Shown in pieces: positions 21,374 through 32,716 of a stretch of DNA of 64,000 nucleotides. The notes beneath the pieces were generated by a model that saw only the letters and a program-made list of their open reading frames with translations, ran no database searches and was not told where the DNA came from. Source of the stretch: Volvox africanus (lineage: Eukaryota > Chlorophyta > Chlorophyceae > Chlamydomonadales > Volvocaceae); assembly GCA_030268105.1 (NCBI GenBank), contig BSDZ01000039.1:310001-374000 (forward strand). Direction: 5' to 3'. Within the stretch, counting starts at the first letter, position 1; each line of letters opens with the position of its first letter. The position numbers and the translations under genes are program-made.

Positions 21374-24300
21374 TCATTGGGCTTGCGTGGCACGTTTGCG
21401 GGCTTCTTCGAGCAGGGGTTTCATGTCCTGTGAGAAGTTGCGTGCCGGTTCCCATGAGTTGTGCTCGTCGGTATACCCTGTCCACTTAACCAAGTACTCG
21501 TGTACTGTCCGCTTACGTCGGTGTCGGCCCACACGACGCGCGCGATAATCTAACACCCGCTCCACATCATAAAACTTCTGTTTACCAGCGATCCAGGTCT
21601 CGGGAACTGGTTCGATCGCTGCGGGGGCGTTAGCAGGCTCAGGGACGGGTTCCGTACTACGATACGGACGAACAAGCGATACGTGAAACGTGGGGTGAAT
21701 GGTCATATCAGTGGGCAATGCAAGCTCCACAGCCACATTCCCAACCATGCGCACGACAGGATACGGACCAATCCAGCGGGGTAAGAGTTTTCGGGATCCG
21801 TCGGCCAAGGAACGCAAGTTCTTGGTGCTTAGCAACACGAGTTGCCCTTCCGAAAACGTCACATCCTGCCTGGATTTGTTGTAGTATTCCGTCGTTCGTT
21901 GCTGCGCCGCGTCCAAACACGACTTAGCGTCTGTGATTCGGGACATAAAAGACTTGGCAAAAAGTTTAGCAGCAGGCACATTCACTTCCAACTCACGCCA
22001 CACGGGTAGCGCGGGATGAAATCCGTAGTTAAGAAAGAACGGACTTTTGCCTGTAGAGCGGTTAACAGCATTGTTAAGCGCGAATTCTGCCGCAGTCAAA
22101 TACGTATCCCAAACGAGTGGTGTGCGACCAGCATAATTGCGCAACATATCACCCAACGTGCGGTTTGTGCGTTCGGTTTGACCATCAGTCTGCGGGTGAT
22201 ACGCCGTGCTCAGGTTGACGCGCATGCCAACTAGTTTGCAGAGCGCTTCCCAAAACTTAGACGTGAACTGTCCACCGCGGTCCGAGATCACATTTTTGGG
22301 AATCCCGTGTAACCGAACCACATTATCGAAAAACAAACGTGCGGTTTGCTCAGCCGTGCAGGATGATGTGCATGGTGCTAGGTGAACCATCTTAGTCAGA
22401 CGATCGACCATTACGAACACCGCATCGTATCCCCCCTCAGTTTTGGGCAGCGCGACTACGAAGTCCATGGAAACACTTTCCCAAGGCGCATCCGGGACAG
22501 GCAACGGTTGCAACAACCCATGGCCCTTACCGGACAAAGCCTTATTGCGCTGGCACAGACTGCATGTATGGACGAAGTTCGCCGCATCCTTAGCCAAACG
22601 AGGCCACCAAAAGGAACGTTGCACCAAGTCGATCAATCGCTTGCTACCAGGGTGTCCTGCTAACGGGTCCTCGTGGAACCGCGCAAGGATGTCGTAGCGT
22701 AGCGCGTCGTCGTTCGGAACGACGATTTGCGTAGCTGCACCCTCCGTCCGTAGCCAAAGGCCATTCTGCTTGCGAAGGTTTTCTACATTAGCCGGGTCCG
22801 CAAACCAGGCGTCTGCGTTGTAGGCAACCTTCAACCGCTCCGCGAGGTCCGTCGCGATCGGTACCTCCTCGCTACGCGGCCGCACGACGGGCGCTGCCAA
22901 AATTGCAGCGTGTAGCGACGGATGTCGACTGAGAGCATCGGCAATATTCAATTTACCAGAAATATACTCCCAGGTGCAGTTGAACCTAGCTAGATATTCC
23001 ATCCACCTAGCTTGACGGCGGTTCAACGTTGGAACGTTTTGCAAAAACGTTAGGGGCTTGTGGTCAGTCTTTAAAGTAAACGGGCGTCCCTCGAGGTAAC
23101 AGCGCCATTCCTTTAAAGCATGCAGCACGGCCAGAAGCTCCTGTTCCCCGGTGGTGTAGCGAATCTCCGCATCAGAAAACTTCTTACTCGTGAAGGCGAT
23201 TGGTCGCCCTTCCTGTAACAATACAGCGCCGCTTCCAAATATTGAGGCATCAGACACTACCTCAACACGAAATGGCAACGAGTAATCAGGGAATGCAAGG
23301 GTGACATCTTCGGCAATGATTCGTTTGAGCTCTTCGAATGCCCGCTGGCATTGCGACGTCCACGACTCGAGCGAAACGAAAACGCCTTTGCGAGTTAAGT
23401 TAGTAAGCGGGGCCGCAATGATGCAATATTTTTCAATGAACTTTCGGAAATAATTGGTCAAGCCAAGGAACTTACGCAGCTCCGTGAGGTTCTGAGGCGC
23501 GGGCCAATCGCGAACCACGGCGACCTTCCGCGGGTCCATCTTCACACCGGTGGCCGACACAATGTGGCCCAAATATTCCACCTGAGGCTGCGCCCAAAAG
23601 CATTTGGCGCGTTTAGCAAACAATTGCTCCCGCCTCATAACGTCGAGCACGAGCCGCAGATGCTCCAAGTGCTCCTCGCGCGTCTTAGAATATACCAAGA
23701 TGTCATCCAGGTAGCAAACAACGAACCTGTCGATAAACGGCCTAAACATTCGGTCCATAACCGCCTGAAACGTCGCAGGGGCATTAGTCAAACCAAACGA
23801 TAGGACCGTATACTCGAAATGACCGAAGGGCGTCCGAAAAGCGGTTTTCGGAATATCAGAGGCAGCGATGTGGATCTGATTATAGCCCTGTTGCAAGTCA
23901 ATCGAGGAAAAACAATCCGATCCCTTCAGCTTATCCAACAGGTCGTCAACGCGTGGCAAAGGGTAGCGATTTTTCACCGTACTCGCATTTAACCCCCGGT
24001 AATCGATGCACATGCGCAAGGTCCCATCCTTCTTACCGACAAACAAAATCGGTGCAGAAAACGGGGATGTGCTGGGGCGTATCATACCCTTCGCGAGCAA
24101 ATCCGTCACCTGGCGCTTCACCTCGTCCAGTTCCAATGGACTCAACCTGTACATTGGCCGGGCCGTAGGCTGCGCTCCAGGCATGAGAGGGATTGTGTGA
24201 TCAACAGGACGCATAGGTGGTAGGCCAGGGATATCTTTAAAGACGTCCTCATACTGCGACAGTAGGGCCTCAACCTCAGGATCCACAGAAATCTGCGCGG

Positions 24301-25435
24301 TGGTGACACAACAGCTCACCCGCGGCCTTAAAAGCAGTCCGTGGGCACCCTTCCGTAACAAACGGACGGCCTCCTTACGCCCGACTAGCTCTGGTTCGAT
24401 TCGTGCGGCCATTGCGGTCACAGCGAAATTAACCATAGGCACCGCCTCAGTTTCGCCCTCCTTTGGTGTGACATATTCGAACGACAGGAAAGGTACCTTA
24501 ATCGACAGAGTACCCTTGCACATATGCAGGGTTGCGGTCTCCATGTCGATGCGCGCGCGGTACTGTCGTAATGTCGACGACCCCATTATGTACGGTGCAG
24601 TCTCTGCTAAGCCCTGCAGCACGTACGGCCGGGTCACAACACGCAAAGGGCCTATCGATAGGCTAAGGGTAATCCTGCCCATGATGGGATGCTTACCCCC
24701 GTCAGCAAGGGTAACCTGTGGACAATCAGACGACTCTGGGGACAACCCCAGCGCATTCACCTCTGCGACAGAGATGAAGTCGTCACTGGCACCGGTGTCA
24801 ACAAGTGCCTTCAGAGTACGGCCATTCAAACCGATCTGAACCACAGGGACACGGTTATCTATGAGCGACTGCCCAGCAGACAACGTCAGTGCACTTAGGG
24901 CGGGTCCGTAACCTACGGCACCCCCGTCAGGAGCTTCGTACCAAACGTCAACCGAGTAGGACGTGCTTGGCCACGGAGCCAGCGTACCCTCCTGATCCAC
25001 ACCATTAAACAAAACGGTGCCCGGCTCGAACCGGTGGACATGCCGCATACCCCTTAACGATGCCTCTGCCTTGCGCCGACAGAAAGCGGGGAGTAAAACA
25101 CATGCGGCAGTGCCTGGGTATTGACGCCTACACCTCCTGTATATGGCCAACTGTTCCGACATCTCACGCAGAGACGAGGGGATGAACAAAACCACGTGGT
25201 TAGACAGATCGATAGACGACAGGGGACGGTGAGGTGTAAACAAATTACACAACGGATCGAAGCAGAGAAGTCCCGTGCGTCCGTCAAGCGTGATGCGTCG
25301 CGCAATGACTCGCTCGATGTGTCCAAGTACACAAGGCAACAATGCCTTAATGGCTGGCCGTAAGGATGACCACCGACCACGCGTTAGTTCAGAAATCCCA
25401 GGTGGTGTCCCCTCCACAGGAACCCGGGCAAGCCC
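21374..25435 (-). CDS. pol: Pol polyprotein of element E (PR-RT-RH-IN-chromodomain), by UAG readthrough
   Basis: 1353 residues from the codon after the gag UAG, same frame as gag, no nearby ATG. The N-terminal ~150 residues form the Dam-like region (DPLCN, then FIPSS in place of an NPPF-type motif, then ACVLLPAF and the GTVLF motif). Next come protease DTGA (VDTGASDDF), RT with [10 protein letters not shown], RNase H (VSDAS, TGEQE, KTDHK), the integrase HHCC finger ([13 protein letters not shown]), the D,D,E core (MDF, SDRGGQF, GQTERTN), and a chromodomain ending about 30 residues before the C-terminus ([14 protein letters not shown]). No lesions are visible. It is the reference copy for the A, D and F pols. 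It would act in cytoplasmic particles and, for integrase, in the nucleus; the chromodomain is expected to guide integration to modified chromatin. Confidence 0.95.
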   Translation of the reverse strand, partial: GLARVPVEGTPPGISELTRGRWSSLRPAIKALLPCVLGHIERVIARRITLDGRTGLLCFDPLCNLFTPHRPLSSIDLSNHVVLFIPSSLREMSEQLAIYRRCRRQYPGTAACVLLPAFCRRKAEASLRGMRHVHRFEPGTVLFNGVDQEGTLAPWPSTSYSVDVWYEAPDGGAVGYGPALSALTLSAGQSLIDNRVPVVQIGLNGRTLKALVDTGASDDFISVAEVNALGLSPESSDCPQVTLADGGKHPIMGRITLSLSIGPLRVVTRPYVLQGLAETAPYIMGSSTLRQYRARIDMETATLHMCKGTLSIKVPFLSFEYVTPKEGETEAVPMVNFAVTAMAARIEPELVGRKEAVRLLRKGAHGLLLRPRVSCCVTTAQISVDPEVEALLSQYEDVFKDIPGLPPMRPVDHTIPLMPGAQPTARPMYRLSPLELDEVKRQVTDLLAKGMIRPSTSPFSAPILFVGKKDGTLRMCIDYRGLNASTVKNRYPLPRVDDLLDKLKGSDCFSSIDLQQGYNQIHIAASDIPKTAFRTPFGHFEYTVLSFGLTNAPATFQAVMDRMFRPFIDRFVVCYLDDILVYSKTREEHLEHLRLVLDVMRREQLFAKRAKCFWAQPQVEYLGHIVSATGVKMDPRKVAVVRDWPAPQNLTELRKFLGLTNYFRKFIEKYCIIAAPLTNLTRKGVFVSLESWTSQCQRAFEELKRIIAEDVTLAFPDYSLPFRVEVVSDASIFGSGAVLLQEGRPIAFTSKKFSDAEIRYTTGEQELLAVLHALKEWRCYLEGRPFTLKTDHKPLTFLQNVPTLNRRQARWMEYLARFNCTWEYISGKLNIADALSRHPSLHAAILAAPVVRPRSEEVPIATDLAERLKVAYNADAWFADPANVENLRKQNGLWLRTEGAATQIVVPNDDALRYDILARFHEDPLAGHPGSKRLIDLVQRSFWWPRLAKDAANFVHTCSLCQRNKALSGKGHGLLQPLPVPDAPWESVSMDFVVALPKTEGGYDAVFVMVDRLTKMVHLAPCTSSCTAEQTARLFFDNVVRLHGIPKNVISDRGGQFTSKFWEALCKLVGMRVNLSTAYHPQTDGQTERTNRTLGDMLRNYAGRTPLVWDTYLTAAEFALNNAVNRSTGKSPFFLNYGFHPALPVWRELEVNVPAAKLFAKSFMSRITDAKSCLDAAQQRTTEYYNKSRQDVTFSEGQLVLLSTKNLRSLADGSRKLLPRWIGPYPVVRMVGNVAVELALPTDMTIHPTFHVSLVRPYRSTEPVPEPANAPAAIEPVPETWIAGKQKFYDVERVLDYRARRVGRHRRKRTVHEYLVKWTGYTDEHNSWEPARNFSQDMKPLLEEARKRATQAQ

Positions 25436-25438
25436 CTA
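25397..25438 (-). promoter_or_regulatory. Gag-pol UAG readthrough signal of element E
   Basis: TAG (25436-25438), spacer GGGCTTG, then CCCGGG (25423-25428), a 20-nt loop and CCTGGG (25397-25402). Spacing and stem are the same as in B, although the sequences have diverged. Confidence 0.72.
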
Positions 25439-26671
25439 TTTCGGCTGAGGTACAAACGGCGGCATTAGAGGGCAATCCTTCGTGGAATGGTTCTCCGCAC
25501 ACCGTAGACAAACGTTGGCCAATTTTCGACGCTGGAATTCGGAACGATTGCAATTCCATTTTGGCATAAATGTGTCGTCCGTACGAGTACGCTTCGCGTT
25601 GGGGTCGGAACGCTGTGCGGCTGCCGACGACGGCGCACCACCACGCTTCCTGTTCCTAGCTGGGTCCGAGCTCGGACCTGCTCCTCCTGTACCACGGACA
25701 CCCGAGCTAGCGCCCCCGCGCGCCTTGCGTTGCCCGTTGCTGCGTCGCGTCGCGGCAGTAGGCGTGGGGCGGGTCGCTCCGAGTTCCTGGTCGAGAGCTA
25801 CAGCTTCCCCAAGCGGATCCTGCACTTGCACGGCATTCGCACGAGGGGCAGACTTGACTTCTTCCTCGCCGGCAAGGAGTCGTATCTCCGCGCCCTTAGC
25901 AAAAGCGACCAACGCGTCATACGACTTGATCTGCGCCCCAACCAAGTCAGTGTCGCACCATTTAGCCAAAAGTTTCGTTAGGCCTCGCCTAAACCAAAAG
26001 ACACGCTCGGATTCGGTGAGGTCAGCAATGGGAGTCACAAGTGCTTCGAAGCGTGACTGGTACGCAGGTACATTTTCATCCCGACGCATGTGGTAGCTAC
26101 CGGCTGCCAAAACGTTACGAGCCTCCACATCGCGTGCTTGAACCTCAGTAGCGAATCGTGCGAGCAAAGCGGCGACCAACTCGTCAAAAGTATAGCTGCC
26201 CCGGGCGTTGGTCCAATTGCGATACCAGTCCTTCGCTGCGCCCTCGAGGGTGTTACCAACGAAGAGACACCTGATACCGTCATTATCGCCACCATGAACA
26301 GCCTGGAGATACTTTTTAGCGTCACGCACGTACGCACGAGTTGCATCGGCTATGTTATGCCCTGGTGTCTTGTCGGTCAGCGAAATATTGAGCCTAGGAA
26401 CGGGAATCGACAATCTCATCACCTCAGGGATGTCATCATGCCCTCGAGCTTGAGGTAATGGCAGAACCCTTGGTCCAGCAGTGTTGTCCATATTCGTGTT
26501 CACTGCTGAATGCGGCACAATTAAGTGAGCAGGGGTCTGAAGGAAAAGGGGCTCTTGAGTGGCTCGCGCGCCAACAGTCTCAAGACCTCTATCCGGTGCT
26601 CTAGCAGCCACAACAAAATCGGGTTGGCTAGCTAGGCTAGTGTGCGGCGTATCGTCGTGTTCCGCGGACAT
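25436..26671 (-). CDS. gag: Gag polyprotein of element E
   Basis: 411 residues. It has a capsid core (about residues 75-240), an Ala/Gly/Arg-rich basic linker (about 290-365) and one zinc knuckle near residue 390 with spacing CX2CX3HX4C (CLRCAENHSTKDC), one residue shorter than the usual retroviral CX2CX4HX4C found in B. Forms the particle and binds RNA. The stop is a TAG, in frame with pol. Confidence 0.93.
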   Translation of the reverse strand: MSAEHDDTPHTSLASQPDFVVAARAPDRGLETVGARATQEPLFLQTPAHLIVPHSAVNTNMDNTAGPRVLPLPQARGHDDIPEVMRLSIPVPRLNISLTDKTPGHNIADATRAYVRDAKKYLQAVHGGDNDGIRCLFVGNTLEGAAKDWYRNWTNARGSYTFDELVAALLARFATEVQARDVEARNVLAAGSYHMRRDENVPAYQSRFEALVTPIADLTESERVFWFRRGLTKLLAKWCDTDLVGAQIKSYDALVAFAKGAEIRLLAGEEEVKSAPRANAVQVQDPLGEAVALDQELGATRPTPTAATRRSNGQRKARGGASSGVRGTGGAGPSSDPARNRKRGGAPSSAAAQRSDPNAKRTRTDDTFMPKWNCNRSEFQRRKLANVCLRCAENHSTKDCPLMPPFVPQPK

Positions 26672-26974
26672 GAAGCACGAAACGATACCCTAGATTTGCG
26701 TAATAGAAGCCGACTTCTATCGCAAAGGCAAGAGTACAAAGCGATTCGGTGAGCCTACCGACAGTACTCTTGAGAAGATTCAGCAAACTCAGGAAGTACT
26801 TGCCCAGCTGAGTCCTGATCTCCGTAGTTTGGGCAATGAGAGTCGCCAACTGGTCCGGACGAACGCCGGTCTCAGTCGCCGGGGCAAGCAATGCCGGTGC
26901 ACTGAGATTACCTGCGACTCAGAGCGTACACTTACACAACAAGTGCAGCAATCTAAGCAAAAGCAATTAAACAA

Positions 26975-27070
26975 TTACAAACCGGAAGCGGCGGCGTCCA
27001 AAACGGCGCGGCCTAAGTCCTCGGCAAAAGTATCTAGCGGTCCTCGTGGTTCGTCGCTGGAACTCGCCAT
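26975..27070 (-). CDS. Leader mini-ORF of element E
   Basis: 31 codons, identical in plan to F (MASSSDEPRG...AAASGL-stop). The 26672-26974 stretch holds the second leader frame (PATETGVRPDQ...) up to the gag start. Confidence 0.45.
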   Translation of the reverse strand: MASSSDEPRGPLDTFAEDLGRAVLDAAASGL

Positions 27071-27120
27071 AGAAAGAACCTACTTCCGATTAGACAGAGA
27101 GAGACAGTTAGGCAACGAAC

Positions 27121-27134
27121 CTGTCTCGATACCA
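27121..27134 (-). promoter_or_regulatory. Primer binding site of element E
   Basis: The minus strand reads TGGTATCGAGACAG, 3 nt inside the 5' LTR. The tRNA whose 3' end is CTGTCTCGATACCA would prime. Confidence 0.8.
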
Positions 27135-27137
27135 AAT

Positions 27138-27949
27138 TGTTGTACCTCTGGTTCGCGTTTGCTCATAAGTATCTGCACGTCTGGAGACTTTCGACAACGA
27201 TGCGCGAGCACTTGCAAGTACAGCAAGGCAAGCGCGAGCAAACAGAGACAGCGGAAGACTTCAAGACGAAGAGAGATATAACTTACGGTCTTACAGGTCG
27301 GAATGATGCAATGGACGAAATCGCCGTCAGCGCCGGAAGCAAGCAATCATCACGCGGCGGTGATTAGCGAAGTTCAGGCTTAGCTCGGGCTAAGTAGAAT
27401 ATCGTATAGCAATAGTAATGTAGAACACACAAGTGTTCTCCGGTATCGAATGTCTCCTCTAGCTTAGCCGTCCTCGCATCTGTTATACTCGCAGCATCGC
27501 AGTGCCGTACGATTCACATTAGGAGGCCGATCCTAGATGTGACAACCCTACTGCGTATGGGCGATGTCTACTCGTAACAACGTATAAGCCTTTCCGGCAT
27601 TCGCATGATGCAAGGGTCCGGATAACGATATCCGGTTGCAGGGCATGTATCGCGGCGCTCTCAACGTGTGCTTAAATGAAGTAATATTATATCAGATAAT
27701 ATTACTTATCGTTTCGTAGCACGAGCATAATGCGCACTTCAATGATTTAGTCATTCATACATGCTAGGCGGATTTGCCATGATGCGATGTCGCGATGGAT
27801 AATGACATGCCAGATGCATACATAAATGTATGCGAATACATTTATATCATGCAGATTCATTCATATGTAATGCGTTCATCACAAAAGCACTTCGCCTCGT
27901 AGAATCGTGTCGACCTACGCGTCGGCGGGAAATGAACCGTAGCACAACA
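27138..27949 (-). repeat. 5' LTR of element E
   Basis: 812 bp, TGTTGTACCTCTGG to GTAGCACAACA on the plus strand. Stem-loops: CCGGATA-ACGA-TATCCGG at 27618-27635 and the 27-nt CACAT...ATGTG hairpin at 27515-27541. Confidence 0.94.
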
Positions 27950-27954
27950 GGTGT

Positions 27955-28785
27955 CTCTTCGTTGGTAACACCCTCGAGGGCTCAGCGAAGGACTGGTATC
28001 GCGAATGGACCACCGCCCGGGGCGACTATACTTTTGACGAGATGATCGCTGCTTTGCTCGCACGGTTCGCTACTGAGGTTAAAGCACGTGATGTGGAGGC
28101 TCGTAAGCTTTTGGCAGCCGGTAGCTACCACATGCGTCGGGGTGAAAATGTACCTGCGTACCAGTCACGCTTCGAAGCACTAGTGACCCCCATTGCTGAT
28201 CTCACCGAAACCGAGCGTGTCTTTTGGTTTAAGCGAGGCCTGAAGAAACTTTTGGCTAAATGGTGCGCTACTGACTTGGCTGGGGTGCCGATCAAGTCGT
28301 ATGATGCCTTGGTCAGTTTTGCTAAGGGTACGGAGATACGACTCCTTGCCGGTGAGGAAGAAGTCAAGTCTGTCCCTCGTGCAAATGCCGTGCAAGTGCA
28401 GGATCCGCTTGGGGAAGCTGTAGCTCTCGACCAGGAACTCGGAGCGACCCGCCCCACGCCTACTGCCGCGACGCGACGCAGCAACCGGCAACGCCAGGCG
28501 CGCGGGGGCGCTAGCTCGGGTGTCCGCGGGTCAGGAGGAGCAGGTCCGAGCTCGGACCCGGCTAAGAGCAGGAAGCGTGGTGGTGTGCCGTTGTCGGCAG
28601 CCGCACAGCGCTCTGACCCCAATGCAAAGCGGACTCGCACGGATGACTCGTTTATGCCAAAATGGAATTGCAATCGCTCCGAGTTCGAACGTCGGAAAGC
28701 GGCCAATGTTTGTCTACGGTGCGCGGAGAGTCATCCTACGAAGGATTGCCCGTTACTGCCGCCGTTTGTACCTCAGCCGAAATAG
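27955..28785 (+). pseudogene. gag: gag of element D, 3' segment
   Basis: Continues the D gag after element E, with the rest of the capsid core, the basic linker and the CX2CX3HX4C knuckle (CLRCAESHPTKDC), ending in the TAG readthrough stop (28783-28785). This half is open; the lesion is in the 5' segment. Confidence 0.9.
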
Positions 28786-31700
28786 GGGCTTGCCCGGGTT
28801 CCTGTGGAGGGGGCACCGCCCGGGATTTCTGAACTCACACGTGGTCAGTGGTCATCCTTACGGCCAGCCGTGAAGGCATTGTTGCCTTGCGTACTTGGAC
28901 ACATCGAGCGAGTCATTGCGCGACGCATCACGCTTGACGGACGCACGGGACTTCTCTGCTTCGATCCGTTGTGTAATTTGTTTACACCTCGCCGTCCCCT
29001 GTCGTCTATCGATCTGTCTAACCACGTGGTTTTGTTCATCCCCTCGTCTCTGCGTGAGATGTCGGAACAGTTGGCCATATACAGGAGGTGTAGGCGTCAA
29101 TATCCAGGCACCGCCACATGTGTATTACTCCCCGCTTTCTGTCGGCGCAAGGCAGAGGCATCGTTAAGGGGTATGCGGCATGTCCACCGGTTCGAGCCGG
29201 GCACCGTTTTGTTTAATGGTGTGGATCGGGAGGGTATGCTGGCTCCGTGGCCAGGGACATCCTACTCGGTTGACGTTTGGTACGAAGCTCCTGATGAGGG
29301 TGCCGTAGGTTACGGACCCGCCCTAAGTGCACTGACGTTATTTGCTGGGCAGTCGCTCATAGATAACCGTGTCCCAGTGGTTCAGATCGGTTTGAACGGC
29401 CGTACTCTGAAGGCACTTGTTGACACCGGTGCCAGCGACGACTTCATCTCTGTCGCAGAGGTGAATGCGCTGGGGTTGACCCCAGAGTCGTCTGATTGTC
29501 CACAGGTTACCCTTGCTGACGGGGGTAAGCATCCCATCGTGGGCAGGATTACCCTTAGCCTATCGATAGGCCCTTTGCGTGTTGTGACCCGGCCGTACGT
29601 GCTGCAGGGCTTAGCAGAGACTGCACCGTACATAATGGGGTCGTCGACATTACGGCAGTCCCGCGCGCGCATCGACATGGAGACCGCAACCCTGCATATG
29701 CGCAAGGGTACTCTGTCGATTAAGGTACCTTTCCTGTCATTCGAACATGTCACACCAAAGGAGGGCGAAGCTGAGGCGGTGCCTATGGTTAATTTCGCTG
29801 TGACCGCAATGGCCGCGCGAATCGAACCAGAGCTAGTCGGGCGTAAGGAGGCCGTCCGTTAGTTACGGAAGGGTGCCCACGGACTGCTTTTGAGGCCACG
29901 CTTACTAACTTAACTCGCAAAGGCGTTTTCGTTTCACTCAAGTCGTGGACGTCGCAATGCCGCTGGCTTACTAACTTAACTCGCAAAGGCGTTTTCGTTT
30001 CGCATTCGAAGAGCTCAAGCGAACCGTTGCCGAAGATGTCACCCTTGCATTCCCTGATTACTCGTTGCCGTTTCGTGTTGAGGTGGTGTCTGATGCCTCA
30101 ATATTTGGAAGCGGCGCTGTATTGTTACAGGAAGGGCGACCGATCACTTTCACGAGTAAGAAGTTTTCTGGTGCGGAAATTCGCTACACCACCGGGGAAC
30201 AGGAGCTTCTGGCAGTGTTGCATGCTTTAAAGGAATGGCGCTGTTACCTCGAGGGACGCCCATTTACTTTAAAGACTGACCACAAGCCCCTAACGTTTTT
30301 GCAAAGCGTTCCGACGTTGAACCGCCGTCAGGCTAGGTGGATGGAATACCTAGCTAGGTTCGACTGCACCTGGGAGTACATTTCTGGTAAACTGAATATT
30401 GCCGATGCTCTCAGTCGACATCCGTCACTACACGCTGCAATTTTAGCAGTGCCCGTCGTGCGACCGCATAACGAGGAGGTGCCGATCGCGACGGACCTCG
30501 CGGAGCGGTTGAAGGTTGCCTACAACGCAGATGCCTGGTTCTCGGAGCCGGCTAATGTAGAAAATCTTCGCAAGCAGAATGGCCTTTGGCTACGGACGGA
30601 GGGTGCAGCTACGCAAATCGTCGTTCCGAACGACGACGCGCTACGCTACGACATCCTTGCGCGGTTCCACGAGGACCCGTTAGCAGGACACCCTGGTAGC
30701 AAGCGATTGATCGACTTGGTGCAACGTTCCTTTTGGTGGCCTCGTTTGGCTAAGGATGCGGCGAACTTCGTCCATACATGCAGTCTGTGCCAGCGCAATA
30801 AGGCTTTGTCCGGTAAGGGCCATGGGTTGTTGCAACCGTTGCCTGTCCCGGATGCGCCTTGGGAAAGTGTTTCCATGGACTTCGTAGTCGCGCTGCCCAA
30901 AACTGAGGGGGGATATGATGCGGTGTTCGTAATGGTCAATCGCCTGACTAAGATGGTCCACCTAGCACCATGCACATCGTCCTGCACGGCTGAACAAACC
31001 GCACGCTTGTTTTTCGACAATATGGTTCGATTACACAGGGTTCCCAAAAACGTGATCTCGGACCGCGGTGGACAGTTCACGTCTAAGTTTTGGGAAGTGC
31101 TCTGCAAGCTAGTTGGCATGCGCGTCAACCTGAGCACAGCGTACCACCCGCAGACTGATGGTCAAACCGAACGCACAAACCGCACGTTGGGTGATATGTT
31201 GCGCAATTATGCTGGTCGCACACCACTCGTTTGGGATACGTATTTGACTGCGGCAGAATTCGCGCTTAACAATGCTGTTAACCGCTCTACAGGCAAAAGT
31301 CCGTTCTTTCTTAACTACGGGTTTCATCCCGCGCTACCCGTGTGGCATGAGTTGGAAGTGAACGTGCCTGCTGCTAAACTTTTTGCCAAGTCTTTTATGT
31401 CCCGAATCACAGACGCGAAGTCGTGTTTGGACGCGGCGCAGCAACGAACGACGGAATACTACAACAAATCCAGGCAGGATGTGACGTTTTCGGAAGGGCA
31501 ACTCGTGTTGCTAAGCACCAAGAACTTGCGTTCCTTGGCCGACGGGTCCCGAAAACTCTTACCCCGCTGGATTGGTCCGTATCCTGTCGTGCGCATGGTT
31601 GGGAATGTGGCTGTGGAGCTCGCATTGCCCGCTGATATGACCATTCACCCCACGTTTCACGTATCGCTTGTCCGTCCCTACCGTGGTACGGAACCCGTCC

Positions 31701-31969
31701 CTGAGCCTTCTAACGCCCCCGCAGCGATCGAACCAGTTCCCGAGACCTGGATCGCTGGTAAACAGAAGTAATACGATGTGGACCGGGTGTTAGATTATCG
31801 CGCGCGTTGTGTGGGCCGACACCGACGTAAGCGGACAGTACACGAGTACTTGGTCAAGTGGACAGGGTATACCAGCGAGCACAACTCATGGGAACCGGCA
31901 CGCAACTTCTCGCAGGACATGAAGCCCCTGCTCGAAGAAGCCCGCAACCGTGCCACGCAAGCCCAGTGA
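28786..31969 (+). pseudogene. pol: pol of element D, RT deleted
   Basis: The Dam-like region and protease (VDTGAS) are intact to 29859, where TTG has become TAG (29860-29862). At 29900/29901 about 913 bp present in E are missing, taking out the whole reverse transcriptase including YLDD. A 35-bp stretch at the junction is duplicated (29901-29935 and 29967-30001). RNase H, integrase HHCC and the D,D,E core then read open from 30065 to 31771, where a TTT phenylalanine codon is TAA. The chromodomain frame continues 31778-31969. It could only move with enzymes supplied by a relative such as E. Confidence 0.92.
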
Positions 31970-32011
31970 CCCTTGCAGTCGATGCTGTGTGAAGCAGCGA
32001 GGACGCTGCAT

Positions 32012-32028
32012 ACGGGAGGGGGGATAAT
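32012..32028 (+). promoter_or_regulatory. Polypurine tract of element D
   Basis: ACGGGAGGGGGGATAAT, adjacent to the 3' LTR and identical to that of E. Confidence 0.78.
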
Positions 32029-32536
32029 TGTTGTGCTACGGTTCGTTTCCGCCGATGCGTAGGTCAATGCGATCCTACGAGGCGAAATGCTATCTTGATG
32101 AACGCATGAACGATCAATGCATATGAATGAACTTGCATGATATAAATGTATTCGTATATATTTATATATGCATTTGGCATGTCATCATTGTCCATCGCGA
32201 CATCGCATCATGGCAAATCCGCCTAGCATGCATGAAATCCCGAATCATTGAAGTGCGCATTATTGCTATACGCTATTCTACTTAGCCCGAGCTAAGCCTA
32301 AACTTCGCTATCACCGCCGCATGATGACTGCTTGCTTCCGGCGCTGACGGCGATTACGTCCATTGCACCGCTTCGATCTGTAAGACTGTAAGTTATATCT
32401 CTTCTTGTCTTGAAGTCTTCCGCTGTCTCTGTTTGCTCGCGTTTGCCTTGCTGTACTTGCAAGTGCTCGCGCATTGGTGTCGCAAGCTTTCAGACGCGCA
32501 GATACTGATGAGCAAACACGAAGGAGGGGTACAACA
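32029..32536 (+). repeat. 3' LTR of element D, internally deleted
   Basis: 508 bp against 827 bp for the 5' LTR. The jump is from GTGCGCATTAT directly to TGCTATACG, removing about 320 bp with the three central stem-loops; CATTAT occurs at both sides of the deleted segment in the 5' LTR, which suggests slippage or microhomology repair. Confidence 0.9.
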
Positions 32537-32716
32537 GACGGCAGACTTCTAATTTGCAATTGAAGAACATTGTAAGTTGAATCTTTCCTTATCGTTGAGT
32601 CTTACGCTGTCTATTACTCGCATTGGATTGCCTTGCTGTTCGTAAGCTTAGTATGCACTCAGCTAACATCCAGACGTGCAGATCTAATGCATGATTGAAG
32701 AAGGAAGGATACAACA
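32537..32716 (+). repeat. 3' LTR of element C, right part
   Basis: Begins with the D target copy GACGG and ends AAGGATACAACA, the LTR terminus, after which satellite sequence starts at once. With 17944-18802 it makes an LTR of about 1.03 kb. Confidence 0.8.

Larger units (their letters stand above)
20500..27949 (-). mobile_element. Intact Ty3/gypsy chromovirus element E, inserted in gag of D
   Basis: A 7450-bp minus-strand element flanked by GGTGT (20495-20499 and 27950-27954). LTRs are 815 and 812 bp and differ by about five substitutions and one 3-bp indel as read by eye (about 0.7%). Leader, gag and pol are all open, and PBS and PPT are intact. It is inserted antisense into a member of its own family. 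Confidence 0.95.
18803..32536 (+). mobile_element. Defective Ty3/gypsy element D, inserted in the LTR of C
   Basis: A plus-strand element flanked by GACGG (18798-18802 and 32537-32541). It has both LTRs, PBS, PPT, gag (split by E) and pol. Without E it would be 6.3 kb. It is dead: gag has a 1-bp deletion, pol lacks the whole RT, has two stops, and the 3' LTR has lost about 320 bp. It is the same family as A, E and F. Confidence 0.93.

Noticed and set aside
25397..25438. Ribosomal frameshift between gag and pol
   Set aside because: In B and E the distance from gag start to pol is a multiple of three with a single TAG between, so no frame change is needed.
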